NCBI GenBank assembly: GCA_964532515.1
Contig: CAZHKH010000065.1
Coordinates: 1 to 8,656 of the forward strand
Reading direction: 5' to 3'
DNA: 8,656 nt
Source of the DNA: TMED161 sp964532515
GTDB lineage: Bacteria > Fidelibacterota > Marinisomatia > SCGC-AAA003-L08 > D37C17
Made by a program: the position numbers and the translations under genes. A model generated the notes under the pieces. The model was given only the letters and a program-made list of their open reading frames with translations. It searched no databases and had not been told where the DNA came from. Of this stretch, positions 1-6,542 are shown piece by piece. The number at the start of each line of letters is the position of its first letter. Within the stretch, counting starts at the first letter, position 1.

Positions 1-1524
1 GAAGATTTAATTGATATGAATGGGAATGTAGCGTGGGATGATTCTCAAGTTGTATACCTCTCTGTTTTTGGTTCTATCGATCCGGATGAAGGTTATTTGA
101 CATACTCATGGAATGAGATATCTGGGATATTAGCAGAAAGCGAAATCATTAGTGTTGAGGATGATCGGTCTGTCGTAAGCTTTACAAGACCTGATTTTGG
201 AGATGAAGAAAATGGTGAATTACAGTTCACACTATCTGTACATGATGGATCAGAGTCATCGCTTGTGGATACATTGACTGTTAAATTTGGAAGACCAAGT
301 CAGCCGGTCGTACCATTTTTATCTGTAAGGAGTGAACATCAGCAGGTAATTTTAAGCTGGGACTCTTATGCTGAGGAATCTGAAGATTATTTAACAGGCT
401 ACTTTGATTTTGAGGGATATAAGCTTTACAAGAGTCTTGATGGCGGTGAAACATGGGGAACTGATAGCGATAAGATATATGATGATACTGGTGCATTTGT
501 TGCTTGGAAGCCTTTTCGACAATGGGATTTAACTCAAGAGGAAGATGAATCTCATTGCAACTATTCAAGTGATTACTGCAGTGAAAACAATCGAAACATT
601 AATGTCTCTGGCTATGATCCATATTCTTATTGGATAAACATTGGAGAGAATAATGGACTAACATACTCTTTTGTGGATACATCTGTGGTTGATGGTGTTG
701 AGTATACATATGCACTCACTTCGTATGATACTGGAATTTGGACAACCTACCAGGATCCTGCGTCAGGAGAAATTTTATGGTATGAATCCAATCCAAATCA
801 GTTTATTGACTTAGATGGGAATGGCTTTCCAACAATGGAATCTGAGATTGATATTGAGGGCGGAAAAAACTTCATAACAATTACCCCAGGGTATTACGCT
901 GGAAATATAGATTTCCCAGACCCCTCCCTGACTGATATAGTGTTTACTGCTGACCCATCAAACTATGGAAATGCTCTTGTTGAGTATGAGCTTGTTAATT
1001 TAGATGAATTAGAGCCAGCCAAAATCTTATTTGAAGTTCAGGCAGAAGAGGAAGATTATAATAACTTTGAAGGATTATCTACAAAGAACCCCAGACTATA
1101 CGCATACTACTTATCTGATGATGGCTCTCCATTAGAATCAAGCTCAATCCCATATTCTGGCCTATTAAATATAGAGATAGATTCACTTTTAGCTCTTCCG
1201 GGCACTTACATTGATACAGATGAGAATATGATTGTGCAGCCAGAGTACGCAGTAGAGGATATGGAGATAATGTACATAGATGATTTGGGTAATTCTCAAA
1301 ACTTTACAGATTTTCTTTCAGGGACAAGAATGATGTTTACCAACCCATGGAGAGAGTATGGCCACTCAGTTGATATTCTAAATATAAGCGACCCTGATAA
1401 TATCATATTTTACGAAGGAACAGGGTCAGATTATTACGCTCCTATTATTGGAGAGAGCTATCTTCCTAGCAATGAAGATGAAGATCTATCTAGGAGAATT
1501 AATTATAATTTAAAATTCTATTAA
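1..1524 (+). CDS. Large exported surface protein with T9SS-type sorting domain, upstream part (5' partial, ends at an internal stop)
   Basis: The reading frame is open from base 1, so the gene starts upstream; the first ATG at 16 follows five in-frame codons and has no ribosome binding site. Counting from base 1, residues about 10-100 resemble a PKD/cadherin-like beta-sandwich, with the pattern GSIDPDEGYLTYSW and later FTLSVHDG before a DTLTV strand. Residues about 100-245 look fibronectin-III-like: a VILSWD strand, then YKLYKSLDGGETW, which also fits an Asp-box, and finally GVEYTYALTSYD. Between the last two lies a loop containing a CNYSSDYC cysteine pair. The rest, to residue 507, is beta-rich, acidic and not assigned. 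The TAA at 1522-1524 is not a natural end, because the same frame stays open afterwards and reaches a sorting domain. The role is probably a surface-displayed or adhesive protein; no catalytic motif is seen. Domain calls are by eye. Confidence 0.8.
   Translation, partial: EDLIDMNGNVAWDDSQVVYLSVFGSIDPDEGYLTYSWNEISGILAESEIISVEDDRSVVSFTRPDFGDEENGELQFTLSVHDGSESSLVDTLTVKFGRPSQPVVPFLSVRSEHQQVILSWDSYAEESEDYLTGYFDFEGYKLYKSLDGGETWGTDSDKIYDDTGAFVAWKPFRQWDLTQEEDESHCNYSSDYCSENNRNINVSGYDPYSYWINIGENNGLTYSFVDTSVVDGVEYTYALTSYDTGIWTTYQDPASGEILWYESNPNQFIDLDGNGFPTMESEIDIEGGKNFITITPGYYAGNIDFPDPSLTDIVFTADPSNYGNALVEYELVNLDELEPAKILFEVQAEEEDYNNFEGLSTKNPRLYAYYLSDDGSPLESSSIPYSGLLNIEIDSLLALPGTYIDTDENMIVQPEYAVEDMEIMYIDDLGNSQNFTDFLSGTRMMFTNPWREYGHSVDILNISDPDNIIFYEGTGSDYYAPIIGESYLPSNEDEDLSRRINYNLKFY
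1522..1524 (+). other. In-frame TAA interrupting the surface-protein gene
   Basis: This TAA splits one continuous reading frame. Both sides share the same frame, have the same acidic, aromatic-rich composition, and together give a protein ending in a proper sorting domain. One base change from a sense codon such as TCA, CAA, GAA or TTA would explain it. It could be a real nonsense mutation, making the locus a pseudogene or phase-off variant, or a sequencing or amplification error. Reassignment of TAA is excluded because TAA ends two intact genes nearby, at 3600 and 6418. Confidence 0.85.
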
Positions 1525-2579
1525 GATAACACTCAAACTACGTTTAACATTAGACCTCCCTATAGATATCAAATTGAATTTAGCCGAACAGCAGAGCATG
1601 AAGCGTTTGAGGTTCTCCAAGAAGCAAGTGCAAGCGCTGACTACAGCTGCCAAAACTCAGAAACAAATACAATGTTGCCATTTAGAGTTAAAAATTTAAC
1701 AACGGGCGAGTATGTTGGGCTTCGTCACATTGATCAGGGATTTAATAATGGAGGAGATGCTGATCAGCCTCTCTACGCACCTGCAGGCGGCTGTGAAGAT
1801 GAAGGATTTGATAGCTATGTGGGAGACTGTGATTGTGTGTGGACCATGTATGAGGATGTAATTTTTGTTGAGGATATAGTCACAACAAAATACAATACAA
1901 CCCCACATGCTGAAACAACATACTCATTAGAGCTTAGCTATGATTTCTTTGTATTGATGAATTTTTTAAATGCAGATCCATGGAATGAAAATTTTGCATA
2001 TGATGAGGGTAAATATGTTATTTATGGTCAAACAAAGTGGCTTGCAACAACAGACATAAACCCTGGAGTAACCCCCGGATCGCCATATGACCCAGATAAT
2101 GATGGTATTGATAATGGGAATCCATGGCAAGCAGTTTATCCTTGGAGTAATTTTGATGCAGATGAAATTAGTCTTATTATTGAGCCATGGACGTGGTTTT
2201 CTGATGGAGATAAGTGGGTTGCAGATTTATCTCAATTAGGTGTAGAGACAAATGTAAGTTCTAAAATGCTCAGCGAAGTGACCGTTAGTCCAAATCCATA
2301 CATGAGACATTCAGGCTACAATGAATCATCAGGGGAACACAAGCTTAAATTCANNNNNNNNNNAGCAAGCTCCCAACAGAATGTGAAATTAATATTTATA
2401 CGGTTTCAGGTGAGAGGGTTCGAACGATTCAATTTCAAGATAGTGGCTATTATGGAAATTATTTTTGGGATCAAAAAAGTGGAAATGGAGACTTGGTTGG
2501 CCCTGGATTATATATATATACCATTGAAGATAAAAATTATAAAAATAAACATATCGGCAAATTTGCCATTGTGAGGTAG
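1525..2579 (+). CDS. Continuation of the same surface protein, ending in a T9SS-type C-terminal sorting domain (interrupted by assembly gap)
   Basis: This is the in-frame continuation of the gene before it. The 49 codons after the TAA are open and read as normal protein (DNTQTTFNIRPPYRYQIEF onward), so the first ATG, at 1672, is not a convincing start and has no Shine-Dalgarno sequence. The middle is beta-rich with a cysteine cluster (C-EDEGFDSYVGD-CDC). From about 2278 the end matches the T9SS C-terminal domain, also called a FlgD-like Ig fold: VTVSPNPYM, then KLKF, the gap, then LPTECEINIYTVSGERVRTI, a WDQKSGNGDLVGPGLYIYT segment, and a final HIGKFAIVR before TAG. Before the gap the codons start at positions equal to 1 mod 3; after it, at positions divisible by 3, so the ten N are not the true length. 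In the T9SS family this domain routes a protein across the outer membrane and is usually cleaved there. That assignment is by motif and is fairly secure; the function of the rest is unknown. Confidence 0.75.
2354..2363. other. Assembly gap (ten N)
   Basis: Ten N lie inside the sorting domain, between codons for HKLKF and SKLPTECEI. The reading frame changes across the gap, so ten is a placeholder length. The left contig ends in TTCA and the right contig begins AGCAAG. Overlapping them by the single shared A gives TTC AGC AAG, restores one frame, and leaves a sorting domain with no missing residues. The true gap may therefore be about zero, although a larger missing piece in the same phase cannot be excluded. 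Confidence 0.9.
2573..2576 (+). promoter_or_regulatory. Ribosome binding site of the PorV-like gene, directly before the upstream stop codon
   Basis: GAGG lies six bases before the ATG at 2583 and immediately precedes the TAG stop (2577-2579) of the preceding gene. Ribosomes finishing the sorting-domain protein would therefore end on top of the initiation site of the barrel gene. This is the layout expected for translational coupling. Confidence 0.55.
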
Positions 2580-2582
2580 AGC

Positions 2583-3602
2583 ATGTTATCAAAAATCAAA
2601 CTATTAGTAACATTATCACTATTACTGGGACTCTTGTCTGCAAATTTCAGGAATATTCCTGATGTAGTAACAAAAGTTGGAACCTGCGCAGGCAATTGGT
2701 TAAAACTTGAAACGGGCACAAGGGCCATTGGTATGGGTGGTGCACATGTTGCTGCGGGCAATGGAATCTATGCAGCTCCCTATAATCCGGCATCTATCGG
2801 ATTTGTGCAAGGTTCAGACACCTTCTTTTCAAGGTCTAACTATGTTGCTGGGATTACACACAATGTTCTTGGATATGCAACGCAGTTAACAGAATCAGAT
2901 TTTGTTGGACTGCACTTATTCTATATGGACTCTGGAGAGATGAATGTGACTACTGTTGAAAATCCAAATGGATTCGGTGAAACATTTAAGGTCACGGGTC
3001 TTAGTTTAAGAGGAATTTATACTAAAATTTTAACAGATCGATTAAAAATTGGTTTTTCAATTAAGTATTTAAGAGAGCAAATATATACAACCTACATGCA
3101 GAGTTTTGTTGTTGATCTAGGTTCTAATTTCGATACCGGTATATATGGAATGACCTTAGGTATGTCAGTCAGTAATTTTGGCCCTCAGGTTGAGTATAAG
3201 GGAGAGGGATTAGAAATTGAGGTTGATCCTAATCTTGATCCAGATGAAAAATTATCAAGGATAACAGAAAGATTCAGTCTTCCCTTGACCTTCCGTCTTG
3301 GATTAAAAAATGACATTATCGGCCCTAATTCTGAATTTTTTAATTTAGGAGATTCCCACAGACTTACCTTTGCGATAGATGGTATTAATGCCTTGGACTA
3401 TACCGTATACGGAACTATGGGGATGGAATACTCTTGGAAGAATATAGGATTTGCTAGATTCGGGACTCATCTAGGTCACGATACTGCAGGTATAAGTGTA
3501 GGATTCGGTTTGAATTACAATAGGATAACCCTTGATTGCGCATATGTAGATTACGGCGTTTTAAACTCTACATTCCAAGTTGGAGTCGGATTAGGGTTCT
3601 AA
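2583..3602 (+). CDS. PorV/PorQ family (UPF0164-like) outer-membrane beta-barrel protein
   Basis: The 339-residue product starts with a signal peptide: Lys at 4 and 6, a Leu-rich core to about residue 18, and probable cleavage after SANF or nearby. Residues 45-73 carry the hallmark of the PorV/PorQ/UPF0164 family: GTRAIGMGGAHVAAGNG, an Ala-rich turn, then YNPASIG. The rest consists of alternating strands typical of a porin-like barrel, ending in VGVGLGF with a terminal Phe, as expected of a substrate of the Bam insertion machinery. PorV proteins bind the C-terminal domain of T9SS cargo and deliver it from the translocon to the attachment complex, while PorQ relatives have related roles. It is not possible to say from sequence alone which paralogue this is, or whether it is dedicated to the cargo encoded three bases upstream. 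The length is normal for the family and the gene is intact. It closes with TAA. Confidence 0.85.
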   Translation: MLSKIKLLVTLSLLLGLLSANFRNIPDVVTKVGTCAGNWLKLETGTRAIGMGGAHVAAGNGIYAAPYNPASIGFVQGSDTFFSRSNYVAGITHNVLGYATQLTESDFVGLHLFYMDSGEMNVTTVENPNGFGETFKVTGLSLRGIYTKILTDRLKIGFSIKYLREQIYTTYMQSFVVDLGSNFDTGIYGMTLGMSVSNFGPQVEYKGEGLEIEVDPNLDPDEKLSRITERFSLPLTFRLGLKNDIIGPNSEFFNLGDSHRLTFAIDGINALDYTVYGTMGMEYSWKNIGFARFGTHLGHDTAGISVGFGLNYNRITLDCAYVDYGVLNSTFQVGVGLGF

Positions 3603-3699
3603 CTAATTGTTACATTTTATTATACTAAATTCAAATTTTTTTTCGTAAAATATCTATGGATGATATTTTTTCTATAACTATCAATGAAAGGAAGGCAGC
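3603..3699 (+). promoter_or_regulatory. AT-rich intergenic spacer with strong ribosome binding site
   Basis: The 97-base spacer is very AT-rich and holds no gene. AAAGGAAGG at 3687-3695 is a strong Shine-Dalgarno sequence four bases before the ATG at 3700 and decides that start. A TATACT (3621-3626) resembles a -10 box but has no -35 partner at normal spacing, so the promoter cannot be placed. No hairpin terminator is visible after 3602, so some transcription from the barrel gene may read through. Confidence 0.45.
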
Positions 3700-6420
3700 A
3701 TGAAGTACTTTTCAGCTATTTTCTGTACTTTTTTAATTTTGCTATCTTTAGGATTAGCTAGAGATGTTGAATTACCAAAGGAGGAGCAGACTTCAATTAT
3801 ATATAATTCACAGGTTTATAATTTAGATGGAAACCCTGTGCACCAAGATCCAAATCAGACTAGAGAGCAAATTGATTTAATTCTTGACGATTTTGAAACA
3901 ACAGCGGGTGATTGGGACCCGTCTGAAGGATGGACAACCAATACCACTGAATATCACAGTGAGACAACTAGCTACCATGCAGCTGACTATCTTCCAACAG
4001 ATGAGAATGGTGAGCCTACATATAAAAGTTGGGATTTATTCTCTCCACTTTATACGCTCCCAGAGCTTGGTGATGGTGAGACTATGCACTTTGATTTCTG
4101 GTTAAACCTTGATATGCCTGGAGCAGAGTGTGATGGAGACAATTATCTAGATGATTATTATGGTGTATCAATATTAGATATTGCATCACTTGCGTGGCAC
4201 ACTAGCGACTACAACTCAACTGATGGGCCTAACTGGTTCTGTGGTTTTGAAGATATTGGAAATGGATCTCCAGGATATTTAGATGCATGGGTTCAGTACC
4301 TTGACACCCCTGCATTTACTGTTCCCGCTGGAGGAACGTTATCTGCGGATATGTGGTGGGGGATAGAAGACCCAGCAGGAGCGGTTGTTTCTGGCACATG
4401 TACAGATGGATGGGATCAAGCAAACGTACAGATTTCAGTTGATGGTGGCACAACATTCAGCATGCTTGAATCAGCTGGAATGCCATATGATTTTGGCTGT
4501 GGATATGGAATGGTATATAACGGCCTTGAATGTAATGTTGTTGGTGACTGCCCTGGATGGGGTGGATACTCACCTGGTCTTAGCGGATGGAATAACGTCA
4601 GCTTTGATTTAGCTGCTTTTGCAGGAGAAGATGCAATCGTAAGATTCGCTTTCTACTCTGACCCTGCATACAGCTCAGTAGATGAACCTACAGCGACTGG
4701 TTTCCAGGTAGATAATATTGTAGTTTCTGATGGCGCATTCAGCGATACAGCAGATGATGAGGCTGCGATGGCTATCTCTGGTGCTGTTTGGGTAGATCAA
4801 TTTTATGATTACTGGGATGATGGCACAACATATGACCCTAGACCAGGTAGTAATGGCTGGGAGCAGTATGTACCAGGACTTCCATTTAACGGAAATGTTT
4901 TTATGGATATCAGTGATTTTGCTGGAAAAGACGTAATATTCCGTTTCCAAACTAGACTTGGAGAACTAACAGGAGCATGCGGCGAAGGCGAAGGAATGTT
5001 TGTTGATGATTTTAGAGTATACAAAGAATCAGGTGGAAGTTATCCAACTCCATCTGGATTAACAGCAGAGTCAGGAGATTCAGAGGTAACTTTATCATGG
5101 ACTGATATGAATGGCTCTGGAACTGCTGATTTTGATTATACTAATGGTGAGCCTACAACAGGCATCCAGATGGCTACTTCTGGAAGCACTGCATTTGCAG
5201 GAGAGCGAATTGACCTTGTTGGCGCATCAACCATTAATACTGTTTCTGTGCATTTAGGACCAAACGAGGCAGGAGCTACAACTACACTGGCCGTGTTTGG
5301 CATGCTTGGCTCTCTATTTAACAATGAGCCACTACACACACAAGAAATAACTCTTAATGAAGGTTGGAATGATTTTGATGTAAATCTTGATATGAACAAT
5401 GGCTACATCATTGCAACGCAGTTTACAAATGTAGATGAGACAGAGGGCGGAGTATATGCATCGCTTGATGAAACTGCAACTCCATCAACAAATAGTATGG
5501 TGCTGTTTTCTGGTGGAAGCTGGGACCTTTGGAGTGTTGCTGGAGCCAGCGTTGGTGATGGCGAATGGGGCATTAAAGCGAACATAAGCTACTCAGGAGC
5601 TGGCGTAACATACAATGTATATAGAGATGGTGACCCATCAGCGGTTGCTTCTGGATTAGACGCAGCTATGCATACTGATACAGGACTTGAAAATAACCAA
5701 GAGTATTACTATCAGGTAACTGCAACATATGGTGATGGGACTGAGAGTGATTACTCTGAGGTTGTGTTTGTGACTCCATTTTCAAATACTGTCCATGAAG
5801 TTGCACACGATGATGGATCTGCAGAAGGCTCAATCAATGCAGGGTCTGGAAATGCAACAGCAGTAAAATATACAGCCTGCTCTGATGGCGAACTTCTTAA
5901 TAGATTTAAGTGGTATCAAACAGAGGACGCTGGCGCATTCTACATTAAAGTTTATGCAGATGACAATGGAGCCCCAGGTGAGGAAGAGCTTAGCGTGGTT
6001 GTTGCGGGCGGACTGGTTTCAGGTTGGAATGAAAAAGACTTGCTAGGTCAGGGCATGACCCTCTCTGGTGATTTTTGGCTTGGAATTAGAGAGTTTAGCT
6101 CAACAAGACCAATAGGTCTTGATACTAGCTCAGATGCTGGAATGTCAATGACTAACGAAAGTGGATCATGGGAAAGTGTTGCCGGCAATGTAATGATCAG
6201 AGCGCTTCTTGATGAGGTGAATTGTGGCTCTGTGCAGTGCGGATCAGGTGACGTGAATGCCGATGGTAACGTTGATGTTCTAGACGTTGTTCAGGTTGTT
6301 AACTTTATTGTTGGCAGTGGAGACCCTGATGATGATCAGGCTTGCGCTGCGGACATGAATGAAGATGGCAATGTTGACGTTCTGGATGTTGTTCAGATGG
6401 TGAACATGATTATCAATTAA
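3700..6420 (+). CDS. Secreted multidomain protein: MAM-like jelly rolls, split FN3 domain, duplicated beta module, terminal dockerin-like pair
   Basis: The 906-residue product has a clear signal peptide, MKYFSAIFCTFLILLSLGLA, cleaved before RDVE. Residues about 62-345 resemble the MAM/immune-inhibitor-A-like jelly roll (DDFETTAGDWDPSEGW near the start, VQISVDGGTTF and GWNNVSFDLAAFAGEDAIVRF later, FQVDNIVVSD at the end). Residues 397-445 repeat the closing half of that fold (MDISDFAGKDVIFRF, FVDDFRVY). An FN3 domain begins at 449 (PTPSGLTAESGD, EVTLSW) but its later strands appear only at 636-697 (TYNVYRDGD, EYYYQVTATYGDG). The stretch 478-632 between them looks like an inserted beta module, and 698-838 looks like a second copy. 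Two dockerin-like calcium loops close the protein (851-862 and 885-896). It is very acidic: only 23 Lys/Arg by hand count. No protease metal motif (HExxH) is visible despite the immune-inhibitor-like fold, so a binding or structural role is more likely than catalysis. Confidence 0.85.
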   Translation: MKYFSAIFCTFLILLSLGLARDVELPKEEQTSIIYNSQVYNLDGNPVHQDPNQTREQIDLILDDFETTAGDWDPSEGWTTNTTEYHSETTSYHAADYLPTDENGEPTYKSWDLFSPLYTLPELGDGETMHFDFWLNLDMPGAECDGDNYLDDYYGVSILDIASLAWHTSDYNSTDGPNWFCGFEDIGNGSPGYLDAWVQYLDTPAFTVPAGGTLSADMWWGIEDPAGAVVSGTCTDGWDQANVQISVDGGTTFSMLESAGMPYDFGCGYGMVYNGLECNVVGDCPGWGGYSPGLSGWNNVSFDLAAFAGEDAIVRFAFYSDPAYSSVDEPTATGFQVDNIVVSDGAFSDTADDEAAMAISGAVWVDQFYDYWDDGTTYDPRPGSNGWEQYVPGLPFNGNVFMDISDFAGKDVIFRFQTRLGELTGACGEGEGMFVDDFRVYKESGGSYPTPSGLTAESGDSEVTLSWTDMNGSGTADFDYTNGEPTTGIQMATSGSTAFAGERIDLVGASTINTVSVHLGPNEAGATTTLAVFGMLGSLFNNEPLHTQEITLNEGWNDFDVNLDMNNGYIIATQFTNVDETEGGVYASLDETATPSTNSMVLFSGGSWDLWSVAGASVGDGEWGIKANISYSGAGVTYNVYRDGDPSAVASGLDAAMHTDTGLENNQEYYYQVTATYGDGTESDYSEVVFVTPFSNTVHEVAHDDGSAEGSINAGSGNATAVKYTACSDGELLNRFKWYQTEDAGAFYIKVYADDNGAPGEEELSVVVAGGLVSGWNEKDLLGQGMTLSGDFWLGIREFSSTRPIGLDTSSDAGMSMTNESGSWESVAGNVMIRALLDEVNCGSVQCGSGDVNADGNVDVLDVVQVVNFIVGSGDPDDDQACAADMNEDGNVDVLDVVQMVNMIIN
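6244..6417 (+). repeat. Dockerin-like calcium-loop pair at the end of the 906-residue protein
   Basis: Two related loops, D-V-N-A-D-G-N-V-D-V-L-D (residues 851-862) and D-M-N-E-D-G-N-V-D-V-L-D (885-896), are each followed by a hydrophobic helix (VVQVVNFIVG and VVQMVNMIIN). Asp/Asn at loop positions 1, 3, 5 and 9 and Asp at 12 are the calcium ligands of the type I dockerin EF-hand-like motif. The pair is preceded by a short linker with Cys842 and Cys847, and Cys882 lies between the loops. The protein ends only ten residues after the second loop. Confidence 0.8.
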
Positions 6421-6447
6421 TTTGATGATTTTGAAGTAAAATTACCT

Positions 6448-6478
6448 TTAAAGGGGCTTCTTAAAGCGGCCCCTTTAA
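6448..6478 (+). terminator. Probable transcription terminator hairpin
   Basis: A perfect ten-base-pair inverted repeat, TTAAAGGGGC and GCCCCTTTAA, encloses an 11-base loop, starting 28 bases after the TAA of the preceding gene. The stem has a GC-rich core in otherwise AT-rich surroundings. Only two T follow the stem before GCAATAAAAAAA, so the classical U-tract is missing, and intrinsic termination is likely rather than certain. It could equally be an mRNA 3'-end stabiliser. Confidence 0.6.
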
Positions 6479-6530
6479 TTGCAATAAAAAAAGTATTAAA
6501 GGATAGAAAAAATTAATTTAAACTGAAACC

Positions 6531-6536
6531 AAGGAG
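6531..6536 (+). promoter_or_regulatory. Ribosome binding site of the Asp-box/dockerin gene
   Basis: AAGGAG sits six bases before the ATG at 6543, an ideal spacing. It selects the start that gives a complete signal peptide. Confidence 0.75.
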
Positions 6537-6542
6537 AGTATT

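Noticed and set aside
1522..1524. TAA read as a sense codon (alternative genetic code)
   Set aside because: TAA cleanly terminates the barrel gene at 3600 and the 906-residue gene at 6418, so it is a normal stop in this organism.
2509..2520. TA dinucleotide run, possible phase-variation repeat
   Set aside because: It is only six units long and encodes the conserved GLYIYT strand of the sorting domain, so the protein sequence explains it.
1672..2574. A separate gene starting at ATG 1672 and running through the gap to 2574
   Set aside because: There is no ribosome binding site or signal peptide at 1672, and the same frame is open back to the TAA at 1522. After the N gap this frame gives low-complexity basic sequence, while the frame ending at 2579 gives a proper sorting domain.
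3607..3626. Sigma-70-like promoter TTGTTA / TATACT upstream of the 906-residue protein
   Set aside because: The two boxes are only eight bases apart, far from the usual 17, and the region is so AT-rich that chance matches are expected.
3684..3699. Alternative upstream start ATG at 3684
   Set aside because: It is in a different frame from the 906-residue protein and overlaps the Shine-Dalgarno sequence. The ATG at 3700 gives a clean signal peptide.
3700..4740. Immune-inhibitor-A-type metalloprotease
   Set aside because: The MAM-like accessory fold is present, but no HExxH zinc motif or catalytic domain is visible anywhere in the protein.
4675..5585. Minus-strand open frames opposite the 906-residue gene
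   Set aside because: They are shadows of the coding strand, with no ribosome binding sites, no recognisable domains and mutual overlaps.
6479..6507. Promoter TTGCAA with a 17-base spacer to GATAGA upstream of the propeller gene
   Set aside because: The -10 element matches only three of six consensus positions, and the -35 overlaps the base of the terminator region. It is too weak to report.
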